Assembly (NCBI GenBank): GCA_023212695.1
Contig: JALCCG010000117.1
Coordinates: 1-62,520 of the forward strand
From: Sporisorium sorghi
Taxonomy: Eukaryota; Basidiomycota; Ustilaginomycetes; Ustilaginales; Ustilaginaceae
Reading direction: 5' to 3'
Length of the DNA stretch: 62,520 nucleotides
Shown here: one piece after another, positions 49,577-61,018 of the stretch
Layout of the letters: each line of letters opens with the position of its first letter
Position numbering within the stretch: the first letter of the stretch is position 1
The notes under the pieces: generated by a model
Seen by the model: the letters and a program-made list of their open reading frames with translations, nothing else
Database searches by the model: none
Told to the model about the DNA's origin: nothing
Made by a program: the position numbers and the translations under genes

Positions 49577-52153
49577 GATTGCTGCTGCTGTTGTTGGTGA
49601 CTGCGGAGTATCAAAGGCGGAAGCGTTGGTGGGATCGTCACGATGCGACTCAGCCCAAAAAAAGACGTGAGAGCAAAACGGAGCGGACGAGTTGGAGCCG
49701 CAGTGAGGTGGTGAGACGCAGTGCGGTGCAATGGTCACAATGACGAACAGAGCTGGCGTCGGTTGTTATTCGAGAAGGGCAGATGGTATCTGTGGTAGTG
49801 CGGAAGCAACGTATGGGTCCGTACAAGGCGTTGTGAGGAAGCTGAGAATCGGCTTTGTTGATCGTCGAATGCCGAAAAAAGCGGACGATGATGGTGGTGG
49901 TGGTGGTGGTTGGTTGGTTGGATAGGTAGGTAGTTCGTCGACTCAGCCGTTAAATGCCCTCTCTCTGCGGTGATGATGGAAAGAGGGATTGATGACGGTG
50001 ATGGTGACGAGATGAAAGGTAAAGGCGAGTGAATGAATGGGTAAAAGGTGGGTGAGTGTGAGTGTGTGTGTGTGGTGAGGAAAGGTGATCAATCAAATCA
50101 ATCAATCAATCAATCGAGTCGACAGCGGAGTGTTCTCTGCTTGCGCATGCGGGAGTGCTTGCAAATGGCGGCGCAGTCTCAGCGAGAGAGAGAGAGAGCA
50201 AAGTGTCGTGTCAGTTTCGAATTGCAAAGGCTGACGAGCTGGCGTGACCGATTTGGACTCCAAGAACGCATCCGTTGAGTTGATTGGCGGCGCAGCCAAC
50301 TCGCCAAACCAACCAACCAGCCACGGCCAGTTTCTTGAATTGCACCCACGCTTGCTTTTTCAACTCGACTCAAAAAAAAAAATAAAAAAAAAATGCAGTG
50401 CACGCCTGCAGCCTGGGCGAATTTAGCTGAAGACCCCTTCTCTCTCTCTCAGCCCGACTCGATCCGTTCCTCCGCGCTGCTGTGTCTGCCCTGACCCACA
50501 CCCGCTCTTTTGTTTGAATTTCAACCAGCTGGAAATTTCACAAATTCGGGCGTGCATGCTGTGCTTGGCGGCTGCTGCTGCTGCTGCTGCAGTCGGCTTT
50601 TTTTTTTTTTCTTCTTCTGCGGATTGAATTTGTCAAGAAGTGGGCAGAAAGTCACGAATACAAACCTTGTGGTCTCTCCATTTGAATCTGGCCTGCAAGT
50701 TGAATTCGCTGGCCAAACGTAACAGAATTGTGATTTTAGAGCGAAAAGCAGGGGCTTAGGGGTTTTGTTCGAATTTCTCCTTCGCTGTCCCGCCGAGTGA
50801 GTGTCCTCCTCCTGCTAACTCCGTGGTCAACGCTTGACTCTGACGATCCCGCTTGGCGCCCGCGATGGAACGGACGGGTAGCTGCTGGTGTTCGGCTCAA
50901 ATCACATCACTCGCGAGAGTGTACCTTTATCCGAGCTCAAGATTGAAGCCGGGACAGGTCAGGTGGGCTTGATGGGCTTCAGGGAAGAAGTTCTAGCCGA
51001 AGCTGTCGGTGGTCGTTGATGCGATCCGTTCGGTGCAAGCTGCTGACTATTCTTGCCGTCGATCTGCCGGCGATCAATCCGCTTTGGCTACGGTGTGAGG
51101 GGCGTGTGCGAAGTGCACTGCCCACTCAACGGCGTATCACTTGATGCACACGAAGACGATCTGTGCAGTTGATCAAGAGCGGGTCCAAGCTGTCCCGAGC
51201 CAAGAAGATGCTGAGTGACCGATCGAAGGCCGTTTTATGCACAGTCTCCCGATCGGCCTCCCCACATCGAACGACCAAGATCGCTTGTCTTGACAGCTGT
51301 CGGCCAAGAAGCAACCGAAAACGTGCAATTCGCATCACAGAACCCTTGCGTCGTCAAAAAGATCCCTTTCTCCGACGGCTTGCGCAAATCGTGAGGAAGC
51401 GCAAGAGCCGTGTGCCCTTTTGTTCGTCACCGGTCAAGTGTCGAGCGTTACTGTATCGTCATCGCTCGCATCTTTCTCTTCCGCCATGGCCATTGTTCAC
51501 ATTTCACGATCAGTGCGACTGTAAGCTGCCCAATGCAATCCGAACTCTAATGTTGCATGGCGAGCAGGGACGTTGGCTTTTTCGCCTCAATCACATCGTT
51601 GATTCGTGTGACTTGTCAGAAGTAAGCCAAGAACAAGCTCAGCTGATGCACAACTGCAGCACACGCGCACATCTCTTTTCCTACCGAGACACATCGGACG
51701 AGAGACCCTTCTTGGACCACCACGTTGCAGATTGCCAACACTTCCATCGCAGATGATATATCATTCAAAAAGCAAACGACTCCCTATGCACGCCACCCAC
51801 GCTTGCGTGGGTTCGGCGCAGATGCCGAGCAGCAGGTCCGAGCTGAGACGGGCGTCGTGGAGCGTGAGATCGAATGCGCTTGCGGCTGAGCTAAATTCGG
51901 GTGTCTCATGGCCCTTTGCCTCGACAACAGCAGCCCGTGACAGCATTTTCACAATCTCATGCAATCTCACAATCGACGAAAGCGCTCACGTGTACTGTAT
52001 GTCATGAACGCATTGCAGTGGACATTGAGCTAGCTCGTGACAAGGACTAAGGATCGATGGAATGTGTGAAGAGGGGGGGGGGGGGGGGGGGGGGGGAGAG
52101 GAGAGGCGAGGGGGGGCGCGGAGGAGGGGAAGAAAAAAAATTTCAACAAATAA
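49577..52153. other. 2.6-kb gene-poor interval with microsatellites
   Basis: Between the CK1 ATG and the assembly gap. Includes GT-rich runs (50055-50075), a TCAA-type tetranucleotide repeat (about 50090-50114), A-runs (50370-50392) and CTG repeats (50573-50590). A 197-codon frame at 51163-51756 starts at a TTG and matches nothing I know. No tRNA was recognised. Confidence 0.5.
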
Positions 52154-52175
52154 NNNNNNNNNNGTGGAGGGGGAG

Positions 52176-52215
<40 letters not shown>

Positions 52216-52228
52216 GGGGGGGGGGGGG
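52073..52228 (+). repeat. Poly-G tracts flanking the gap
   Basis: Runs of G at 52073-52096 (24), 52179-52214 (36) and 52216-52228 (13), strong G-quadruplex candidates that are hard to sequence. They bracket the Ns and disturb the 3' end of the CAF-1 gene. Confidence 0.9.
52154..52163. other. Assembly gap (10 Ns)
   Basis: Ten Ns, probably a placeholder length. Located at the 3' end of the CAF-1 subunit gene inside the poly-G region. Confidence 1.
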
Positions 52229-55082
52229 TATCAAGAGGACGTTCCAACGTGAGCGCGATTCTTCTTTTCTTCTTTGGAGCTTCGTCCGATGGTGCCGTTT
52301 CGCTTCCACCAGAAGTCGCCGGTGCTGAAGATTGAGCTGGCATAGCCAGGCCCAGCCCAGTGGGCGTCGACCCAGAGCCTGATCCAGAAGCAGACCCGAT
52401 AGCAGACGCATACGCTTCGGCAGCGGAACCGGTTCCAACACCCGCACCCGCTGCTGCGGCAGGGGCGAGCATAGCGGGACTTGCCATCTTGGGCGTGTTG
52501 GGCGCAGATCCCTTCGATTTGCCCTCGGCGATATGTGCAGGTGCGGGAACACCAGGAGCTGGAGCCTTGAGAGCAGGTTGAGCGGAAAACGCATACGGTA
52601 CACCGAGCTCTGCATAGTCAAACACAACGACGGAGCAGTAACCGTCGGTGGATGACATCATGAGCGTCTGACCATCGGGCGACCACGTCAAATCAGTGAA
52701 GCTGGCGTAGTGCATGTTGCTGAAGCAGCAGATGGGACCGGTCTGCTGCGTGTCGTAGATCCACACGCTGTCCTGCGTTGCGACGGCGTAGACCATGCGG
52801 TAGGGCAGCCCGATGACGCTGATGCCGCGCGGGGGAGAGCGAGCGTCTTGACGTGGCATTTGCGGTGACGCTTTGTCCGACTGCGACGGCGATGCGGTGG
52901 GCACGGTTGCCTCCTTGGATGCCGTTGACCCGAGTTGAGGCGAAAAGACGGTCTTGGACGACTCTGCCTGCAGCGACACGGTCTTTTGCTTGCCAGCCTC
53001 GAGTGGGATGGTCGGGTGAGGTGCGATGCCTGCGTCGTCTTCTGCTGCTGAAGCACGAGGAGTTTTGCGCAGCTCGTACAGGATCGGAGAAAAGCGCACG
53101 ACCAACGTCGCCGTCTTGTGACCAGGCAGAACCGCGATCGGAGCATTGGAACGAGAGAGATTGCCCCTTGCATACAGATAAACGGCACTTTTGCTGGCGG
53201 GACCCAGTTGAGGGCTCGTCGTGGACTGGGCCTGGTTCTGCGTCGCAGCAGCGGCGGCAGGAGTGAGCGTCGCAGGGCTCTTTCTGGGCGAGATATTGAC
53301 GGTGGGAGATGCTGGCGGCGGAGGTGGATCAAAGAGACCACTCGGCGTCACGAGCAAGCCACCGTCGGGACTGAATGACAAGCGACGGAAGAAGCCGCTA
53401 AAGTTCTCGTCACCGTACAGGCGCATGGATGCTTTTGCCAACGGACCTCCGAGACCGGAAGCAGCAGCTGCTTGCATGCGCTGTTTGGGTGATGGTGGGG
53501 CACGAATGGCGGGCAGAGGTGGGATGGGCGAAGGAGAGCGGATGCTGCGGGTGCGCGAAGCCGACCGACTGACGCTGCCCGCCCTGCGGCCCGCATCGCT
53601 GGGAGCTGCTGCAGCGGCCACCGACAGACCGTGCTCGGCAGCACTAGCTGCGGCTTTGACGCTGTGCGAGCCGCCCAGAGTGGAAGCGGGTGCAAGCGAA
53701 GTGGTGCTCGTAGGCGGCGAGCCAAGGTCAAAATTGCTGCCGCTGAAGCTGGATCGCCGACTAGGCGTGGTCTGCGGTGGGTTCATGGCGTGGGCAGCCA
53801 CGGCGGCGCTGTTGGCGGAAAAGGGGCTGGGCGGTACCGATGCTGCGGGTGTGGGAGTTCTGGCACGCCCGGCCAGGGGTGCGACTGCGGCGGACGAGGC
53901 GGAAGCCACCGATGGTACTGCAGCTGCCGAAGGGGTGCTGGCACGGGCTACAGCAGCGCCCGTATGCGCAGGGTCGACGGGAGTGCTGCCGCGCTTTGAC
54001 CTGCCCCGCAGACTGGCGACGAAGCTCTCCCTGGTACTTTCTCCGTCGCTGGCTTGGCTTGCGTGGCTGCTGGTTCGCCTGGGCAATGCAGGTTTAGAGT
54101 AGTGCGGATCCCAGACGAGCCCGCCGGCGCTGCCGTTCCTGCGATGCAGGTCGAGTTTGGAATTCTTGCTGACGAGCTGCGACGAGATGGAAGAGTCTGC
54201 AGAGCTTGCTGCTGCGTTTGCGTCGCGGTCGCGGTCGCGGTCGTGGCGGCGTGTTTGAAGGTTGTGAACGTGGACGGTGCGATCGCTGCTCTGCGTTGCG
54301 ATGAACTGGTTGAGAGGATCCCAGGCGATGCCCTGGACGTAGTGATTGTGTTCCGAGATCTCGCGGATGACGTGACCGTCCTGGACGTTGATGATGCGCG
54401 CAACAAAGTCGGTGCCACCGACTGCGAGCGTCTCGCCGTTGGGACTCCATGCCATGTCGTAAAGTTCTTGCTGGGTGGCGCGACACATAAGTTTGACTCG
54501 CCAAAACTCTTTTTCGAATTGACTCTCGCCTTCGAGAGAGGTGGTGACGTCGCCAAAGCCAGGCTTGCTGCGGTCGCTAGGCACCCAAAAGAGGACGTTG
54601 CCATCGTCGCCTGCGGTTGCAAGCAACTCGCCTTTGGGACAGAAGCGAACGACATTGACGACGCCCGAATGCCTTTGAAGGGTGGCGAGGTATTCGACGC
54701 GAGGCGGATGCGGTGCGACGACGGCAGAGCCTGAGATGGCGGCTGCGCTGGCCATGGCAGCGGGAGAAGGGATGTTGGGGTGCACCATCCAGATGCGCGC
54801 GTTGTTGTCACCACCAGCGGTAGCGAGCCTCCAACTTTGCCCGCCGGCCATGACGGGCGGTTGAGTGAGCTTGGACGACGAAGCTACAGGGGCAGAGGTG
54901 GAGGCTGATGTCGAGGAGGAGTCAATCTGCGACAAGCCCTTGCCAGGGGCGAGGCCGGCAGCCTGGCCCATGTTGTGGTCGAGGACGCGCCTGAGATGGT
55001 TTGCTGGAAGGGGCTGGAAGGAGCAGCTGTAGATGGGCTGGGTGTCATGCCACCGAATCTCGAAGGTGACGGAGCGGACCAT
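52164..55082 (-). CDS. CAC2: Chromatin assembly factor 1 WD40 subunit (Cac2/CHAF1B-like), 3' end uncertain
   Basis: Predicted WD40 subunit of CAF-1, which deposits H3-H4 behind the replication fork. Seen: the family start MVRSVTFEIRWHDTQPIYSC; WD repeats such as WRLATAGGDNNARIW, HSGVVNVVRFCPKGELLATAGDDGNV, LYDMAWSPNGETLAVGGTD and DLTWSPDGQTLMMSSTDGYCSVV; and the C-terminal KKKRRIALTLERPLDTP. After that the frame enters poly-C and is read as poly-Pro, then the N gap, so the real stop is not visible. Length to the gap is about 970 residues. A long Ser/Ala/Pro-rich insert (about residues 300-500) interrupts the propeller. The ATG at 55082 fits the family. Hir1-type proteins are the alternative, but the N-terminus is CAF-1-like. 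Confidence 0.88.
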
Positions 55083-55785
55083 GATGGCGAGCTACTCTTG
55101 CGAGTTGGAGGTTAGAGGCGAGAAAGCGTGATGGTAGGAGCTTTCCTCCTTTGAAAGAGCCTTGAAATGGGCACTTCGGTACGATGAGCAGCGCTGCTGA
55201 GATCGTGAAATCGCAGGTGGTGCTCGTTGCGCGCAGTAAAGCTTCGTGTGCGGATTGGATGCTTTGTGAGAGGGGCGAGGGACGACTAGCCAGTGATGAC
55301 AGCAGGTCGGACGAAGGGGATTCGAGGCAGCGAAGGTCGCATAGATGGGTGATGAAGGCGTAGAATGGACTTCTCGGCGAATTCGCCTGGCAGGGATAGT
55401 GACCCAAGTGAGTTGTGTGTCTGTCGAGTCGGTTGTTGGATTGAGATGGGATGAAAAAGAAGTTGGTGGAAGTGGGCGTAACTACTGCGAACACGGGCAA
55501 CGGTCCGGACGAGCAGCGCAACGATCTCGTGATGTGGTCAGTTCCTTCCTCCGACTGGCTTGAAGGGGGGGGGGGGGGAGTTGAGCAAGGTTTTCTGCGC
55601 TGCGGAAGGTGTTGATGTGAGACGTAGTGATAGTAGCAGGTGGTGTAAGGTGACGATGCCGAGGTGGATGAGGAAGAGGCTTCTGTTCGGTGAACAGGCG
55701 AGCAACTTGAAATTTCTCTGCGGTTGAGCCACAAACTGAGCGAGCGAGCGATTTTTTGAGAAGATTCCTCTTGGCGGGCGTGGTC

Positions 55786-55820
<35 letters not shown>

Positions 55821-56919
55821 CTATTCACAAAAAGGCCAAGCTCAGCATCAAGCGATTGTCACTGCGTAGTCGAGGGAAGCTGTGCCCTCCGACGGTGGAA
55901 GACAAAGGGCGACGTTCAGCGCGCAGCTGCTGTTGGCAACTAGAACAAGAGAGCTTATGAGTGAGCTTTTGTTGAAATCCTACGCCGAACAGTGAATGCA
56001 AAAAATCAAGGTCGAGGCGAATCAAGCATGCAGAGGACAACACACCGAGCAGTCACATTCGAGAGAGAGAGGAGTCAACCAAAGACTCGGCAACGACAAA
56101 GGAGCTCGCGAAACAAGACTCGGCCTGAGCAACAAGCAAAGCACGGCAAGGAAGCGCACATTCCAAAAGTGCACGCTTCACCCGAGAGAAACCCTCTGTC
56201 GGCCCAACCGGATCGTGGGAAGCTCACATTTGCATTACACTGGCTTCGTGAAGAGCACCGAGCCGTTTATGAAACTCGATATGCCTGAGTGGGGCCGTTC
56301 CATGGTCCGTCTCCGTCACATCTCGGTCAAATTCCGATCAGTGGCCCATCACTCACTGCACAGTCACACTTGATGTCTCATCGGAGGTCATGCGGACCAT
56401 ACCTCGAGCATCTTCGATCTTGACATGGTCTAAGAAACCCCCATTTGACCCCCCTGTCTGCGCACCTCCTTGCTTTGAAAACTCAATCCAGGGTCTCTTC
56501 TAGAATTTTTTTTTTTTTTTTTTTTTTTTTTTACTGTATCGCTTTCTATTTTCAACACGCTCGGACCACTGAGACCGCCTCTCTGCTAGACATTGTCCAT
56601 CCCACAAACCAAAGATGAGACGAACAGAAAGGCGCATGGTCATCGATTTGGACGAGAAGCAAGCTCGAATCGTGACTTGTGTCGGACAAGATCGAGCCTC
56701 GACGTTGCGCCCTTCCAACAACGCGGACTCCGGATCGCCTTTGCAGATCGGGCCAAGCCTGAGACGCGTCGCGTAGCGTACAGAGCGCACGAGGTACGGT
56801 CTAACAGAGATCAAATTTTCGCACCTCCTCCGCTCCCATCGTTGACACAGCACACAACACACTCGAAGGACCTATTGCCGAAGACAACGACTAGCATTTC
56901 ACCTTCACTGGCCAGACAG
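55083..56919. other. 1.8-kb intergenic region with long poly-T tracts
   Basis: Holds the CAF-1 subunit promoter and the SEN2 3' side. Features seen: G-run 55566-55578, T-run 55787-55820 (34) and T-run 56505-56532 (28). No gene is supported. Confidence 0.5.
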
Positions 56920-58512
56920 CTACGGCTTCATCCTGGCCGGAACCCATCGTCGGATCGCCACCTCCTTGACCGCATAGCTCTTGCCCAAGCGCAGCGACTC
57001 AAAGAACGCCTCGGGCGTGGCGAGCTTCTGCGGCGGACATCGTTTCACCGAAGGCACAAACACGTGTGCCAAGATGAGTGTCTTGAGTACCTGGCTCTGC
57101 ACGCGGTTCACCGTACTGAACCACGTCCAGTCCTTGCGACCCGCGTTGGGATGCGGTGCGAACGGGCTCGACTCCTGGTCCTGCTCGTCTTCGTACGACG
57201 GGATGACAACGACGGCAAACTCGGCGTGCGAGAACACGGGTCCGCGCTTGTACAGCAGCAGATCGGCGCAGAATTTGATGCCGGTTTTGACCACCCAGCC
57301 GAGCGAGCGGAAGTGGTGGTAGGCGACGTAGCTGATCAGGAACGGGTTGTCCGGTCGCGCGTAGAGCTTTTGCAGGTGTCGTTCAGCCAGTCCGCGATCG
57401 CGCAGGTCCAGCAGCGGCTGTGGCAGGCTCGACTGCAAGCAGGCAGTGTAGAACCCGTCCAGCTCCAGCAATCGTGCGCCTTTCGAAACCTCGCCAGAAC
57501 GAATGTCGAGACAGCCAAACATGGCAGAGAGGAAAAACGCCTCGACGAGCGAGAGCTGCATGCGCTCCACATCGACCACCTCGATGTCTGCTGTGTCGTC
57601 TGCGTCGGCTTGCGCATCTAGCAAGGCCTTTTCGTCCTGTTCGGTCGTAGCTTGAGCCGCTTTGCGTGCTTGCGTAGCCTTGACCTCTTCGGCAAAATAC
57701 TTGAGACCCTTGATGCGCGCGACACCGGGCACAATATCCGGCACCTCCTCTTGGCCCGTCCACAGTCCCACCGTCTCTGTCTGCGTATTGACACTTTCGA
57801 TATCAGCAGCATCTTCGTCGTCCAGCTGCTCCTCCACTTGCCGTTCGATGTCGGCCATCAATCGGTCGTGAGAAGCACCGGGAGCTCGATCGGCCTCGGT
57901 GATCTCGCCTCCGAGCGCCAGGATTCCGTCCGGCAATTGCTGGCCCGCACGTACCGCTGCTCGTGCTCGTTCGATTTTGAGAGCTTTGCGCTCTTCTCTC
58001 CTCTGCTGCGTGAGCTGCTCGGCCGTCATGCGGCCTTTGCGCAGAGCGTCGATCTCGTTGACCTTGCGCTGGCGCCACGTAGGCTCGGAACGCGACAGGT
58101 TGCCCTTACCGAAGAAGCCGCGCTGCCATAACAGCCGAACGCCCTCGTCCAGCTCTTCCACCCAGACGGTCTGCAACTGTCGATCGTAAAAGACCGACAC
58201 TTTCTCCTTCCCCTTGGGCCTGCTGTCGACAGCTCTACTCGACTGGTTCGTCGGTGTGTAGTATCCGAGCGTCAGAAGCGTGCAGAGCGCCGACCATAGT
58301 GTGCTTTCCGAATCGACCTTGCCCGCTGCTGCGACAGCATTGCTGGTAGGATCGAGTGCGACCGGGATCGGTTTTGCGTAGAGCTGGTTCTTTTGTGCCG
58401 TCGCCTTCTTTCCTACGCCCGTCACGCGAGATGCTGGTCCTTTGGCGCCTGTCTTGGATGATTCGGCTGCATTGTTGTAAGACCAGCCGGTCGTGTTCCT
58501 TTGCCTCGGCAT
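56920..58512 (-). CDS. SEN2: tRNA-splicing endonuclease catalytic subunit Sen2
   Basis: Predicted 530-residue subunit that cuts the 5' splice site of nuclear pre-tRNA. Seen: conserved N-terminal LWSALCTLLTLGYYTPT, then RGFFGKGNLSRSEPTW typical of Sen2, a charged linker (about 165-330), and the C-terminal endonuclease fold with YVAYHHFRSLGWVVKTGIKFCADLLLY, the Tyr in LLYKRGP, the His in VFSHAEFAVVV and the Lys in QSQVLKTLILAH forming the Tyr-His-Lys catalytic triad. The enzyme complex is at the mitochondrial surface in yeast and nuclear in animals. Single exon; ATG at 58512. Divergent from ISD11. Confidence 0.93.
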   Translation of the reverse strand: MPRQRNTTGWSYNNAAESSKTGAKGPASRVTGVGKKATAQKNQLYAKPIPVALDPTSNAVAAAGKVDSESTLWSALCTLLTLGYYTPTNQSSRAVDSRPKGKEKVSVFYDRQLQTVWVEELDEGVRLLWQRGFFGKGNLSRSEPTWRQRKVNEIDALRKGRMTAEQLTQQRREERKALKIERARAAVRAGQQLPDGILALGGEITEADRAPGASHDRLMADIERQVEEQLDDEDAADIESVNTQTETVGLWTGQEEVPDIVPGVARIKGLKYFAEEVKATQARKAAQATTEQDEKALLDAQADADDTADIEVVDVERMQLSLVEAFFLSAMFGCLDIRSGEVSKGARLLELDGFYTACLQSSLPQPLLDLRDRGLAERHLQKLYARPDNPFLISYVAYHHFRSLGWVVKTGIKFCADLLLYKRGPVFSHAEFAVVVIPSYEDEQDQESSPFAPHPNAGRKDWTWFSTVNRVQSQVLKTLILAHVFVPSVKRCPPQKLATPEAFFESLRLGKSYAVKEVAIRRWVPARMKP

Positions 58513-58880
58513 TATGGTCGAGGTCCTTGGGCTGAGCGGTGCAGGTGCTCTACGGAGAGGAAAGGGTTGCGGTTGGCAGCATCAAAAGTTCTCTCTCCTG
58601 GTCGCGAAGCAGCAACAATTTCTGATGGTGCGGAAGAACGAAAAACCGAAAAAGTGGAGCAGTCAGGGAAATTTGGCTTAGTCAGGATGACAAGTTCCTT
58701 CTTTGGTGTGGCGGACATGCGAGAAGCCGATGCGCAGTCACTTCTCTCCTTCACAGTTCCATCACGCTCCATATCGCTCGCAAGCGCCGTGGCAGAACCA
58801 AACGTTACGTCTCGAGTCGAATCTGGTCTTCAAGCATACCCATCAGTAAGACCATATCCAAGCTCGCACACACCTTCGAA
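58513..58880. promoter_or_regulatory. Divergent SEN2 / ISD11 promoter
   Basis: About 370 bp with no other coding potential. No clear TATA. Confidence 0.5.
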
Positions 58881-59479
58881 ATGTCGGTCGCTGCTCCGTC
58901 CAAGTCGCAGATCTTGAATCTGTATCGCAGATACTTGAGGACATCCCAGTCTTTCGTAAGTACCCGCTACGCAGCATTGAAGTTGATGATTATGATAACG
59001 CCGCTGACGATCCTCTTCTCTTTCCTCACCTCTATTGTTCGCAGTCGTCGTACAACTTCCGCACATACTTCCTGAGGCGATCGCGCGACATGTTCCGAGC
59101 GACGCTGCTGCCCACTGAGCAAGCCGCGCAGTCGTCGCCCTTCTCCAAGCAGGGAGCCACCACCACCAAGGTCTCGCCCTCCACGCTGCTCTCCCCAGAA
59201 ACCCTCCGCCAGCCATCTGGCTCGAACGAATCCATCTCGGCAGCCTCGCTCACAGATCAAGAAAAGCTCTCCAAATTCTACCAAACCGCTCTCGAGGATC
59301 TCAAGGTGCTCCAGAGGTCCGCACTCATGAACCGCCTCTACGAGGGCGAGAAGCTCGTTGTCGAGAAGCCAAGGCTCATTGTGGGCGGTGGAGGCGCGGG
59401 TCAGGAGGCCGCGGTAGGCGGTAGAGGACAGCCGATTTCGGGCCCGCAGAGCTCGGGTGGTGCGCCTCCCAGCTCGTAA
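58881..59479 (+). CDS. ISD11: Isd11/LYRM4-like Fe-S cluster assembly factor, two exons
   Basis: Predicted 169-residue LYR protein that stabilises the mitochondrial cysteine desulfurase Nfs1. Exon 1 is 58881-58955, intron 58956-59044 (GTAAGT...CGCAG, 89 nt), exon 2 is 59045-59479. Seen: the LYR motif (ILNLYRRYLRTSQSF), then SSYNFRTYFLRRSRDMFR across the splice, which matches the Isd11 signature, and a later block QTALEDLKVLQRSALMNRLYEGEKLVVE matching the family C-terminus. Human and yeast Isd11 are about 90 residues; here about 50 Ser/Thr-rich residues separate the two family blocks and a Gly/Ser tail of about 33 residues is added. No N-terminal presequence beyond the usual short one. The next unit downstream is a transposon. 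Confidence 0.9.
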
Positions 59480-59938
59480 TCATTCGCACTGTGTATACTC
59501 GCATTATGTTCTAGTAAGCTCCTTCTGAACCGTTGGATGGAATTGATCCCCGCATTTCCCTCAATACTTCAGCACAGGTGCACAGACGTCGTGTGAGAAA
59601 GAGAAAAATAAGAATGGCGCTGATGCCTGGGCTGATAGCCGCTGAAGTTTTTGAAAGTGAGCGTTGTGTAGTAGAAAGGTTTCGCAACGCCCAATTTCGC
59701 TTTTCCAGAGCTATTTTTTGCAAGATTGCTGAGATTCTGCTTTGCTCCTGGAATTTCAGGAGCCAAATTTGGCCTTATTCTGCACTTGAAACTTTGACTC
59801 AAAAAAACTATTTTTGGCTGGTGTAGATACATGTGTCAAGAATAAGTATAGACATGACACATGAGAAGAAAAATTGTTGCCTTTGCCAATCAAGATCATT
59901 GCTTTGCCATTGCCTTGCCACCACCAGCATTCATCATC
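59480..59938. other. Intergenic region between ISD11 and the transposon genes
   Basis: About 460 bp, more A/T-rich to the right. Has a 9-bp inverted repeat (59830-59838 with 59855-59863). I could not find the left terminal repeat of the transposon here. Confidence 0.5.
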
Positions 59939-61018
59939 ATGGACAGGCAAAACAGCATCTCTTTCCTCACCACACTTGCTTGTGCTGTTGCAATTGGCTT
60001 CTATCTGCATATCATTCCAGATAGCAAAACTCTTTCAATTGCACACCACTCTTACCACCACTTTGCTGCCATGTTGGACAAGCATTTCAAAGACAACTTC
60101 AGTCTGACAAAGGCTGAGCTTGAGCAGATCCACGAGGCACTCAAACTTCCAACAGTAATCAAGACATCGGACAGAGATGCAGAGGACAGCTGCACAGCAT
60201 TACTCATGCTCTTGGGTTACCTTTGAGGGAGATCAGTTTGTGGCCTGGAATCTCAATTTGGATGGTCTTCTGCCTGTATCAGCAGAGTCCAATTAACCCT
60301 AAACAACCTCATCCTCAAGAAATGGAGCCATCTCCTGGATATCTGCATTTGCAGAGAAAGCCTGTTGTCCAAACACAACCTTCAGCACTATGCACAACAT
60401 ATTTCCAGCAAATGTGGTGTGGACCTTGTCTGGGGCTTTGTTGATGGCACTCTGTGTCCTGTAGCCTGTCCAACCCAAGGACAGGAAGCCGTATACAATG
60501 GTTGGAAGCATATACATGCTCTCAAGTACCCGATCATCAGCACACCGGATGGACTCATCTTTGTACAAGGTCCATGGGATGGAAGCGAGAATGACTGGTC
60601 AGTTTGGAAGAAGTCAAACATTCAAGAGTGGCTCAGCCACTCATCCTTTCAAGAAGACGGCAAGCATTTGTATCTCTTTGGCGACAAGGGATACCACCTG
60701 GACACACACCTCATCACACCTTTCAAGGGCAACAACATGAAACCTGAAGAAACTCGATTCAACATCATCATGAGCAAGTACCACATCACAGTGGAGTGGG
60801 CTATTGGCTCCATAGGTACACTCTTCCCCAGACTCAACAACCAGCAACAGCAAAAGTTCCTATTGACCCCAGTGGCTCAAGACTACCTAGTTGCCATGAT
60901 CCTTTGAAATGCTTTGTCTTGCCTCCATGGCAACATTACTTCACAGTACTTTGGTCTAGATCCACCTTTGCTCCAAACTTATTTCACTGCGGAGCACGAT
61001 GACCCTGCTGCTCCCTGA
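59939..61018 (+). pseudogene. PIF/Harbinger DDE transposase, interrupted by two in-frame TGAs
   Basis: Reading frame from ATG 59939 (MDRQNSISF) to TGA 61016, broken by TGA at 60224-60226 and 60905-60907, with the frame unchanged across both. Downstream residues still match the family (ISRVQLTLNNLILKKW before the catalytic part; SQYFGLDPPLLQTYF after the second stop), so these are decayed codons of one gene. DDE_4-type catalytic residues appear intact: Asp in WGFVDGT, Asp in LFGDKGY and Glu in ITVEWAIGS; also GPWDGSENDW. Function would be cut-and-paste transposition; now probably defective. Overlaps the accessory gene by 35 bp at the 3' ends. Confidence 0.85.

Noticed and set aside
51163..51756. 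A 197-codon plus-strand frame in the interval beside CAF-1
   Set aside because: Starts at TTG and has no recognisable domain; not supported as a gene.
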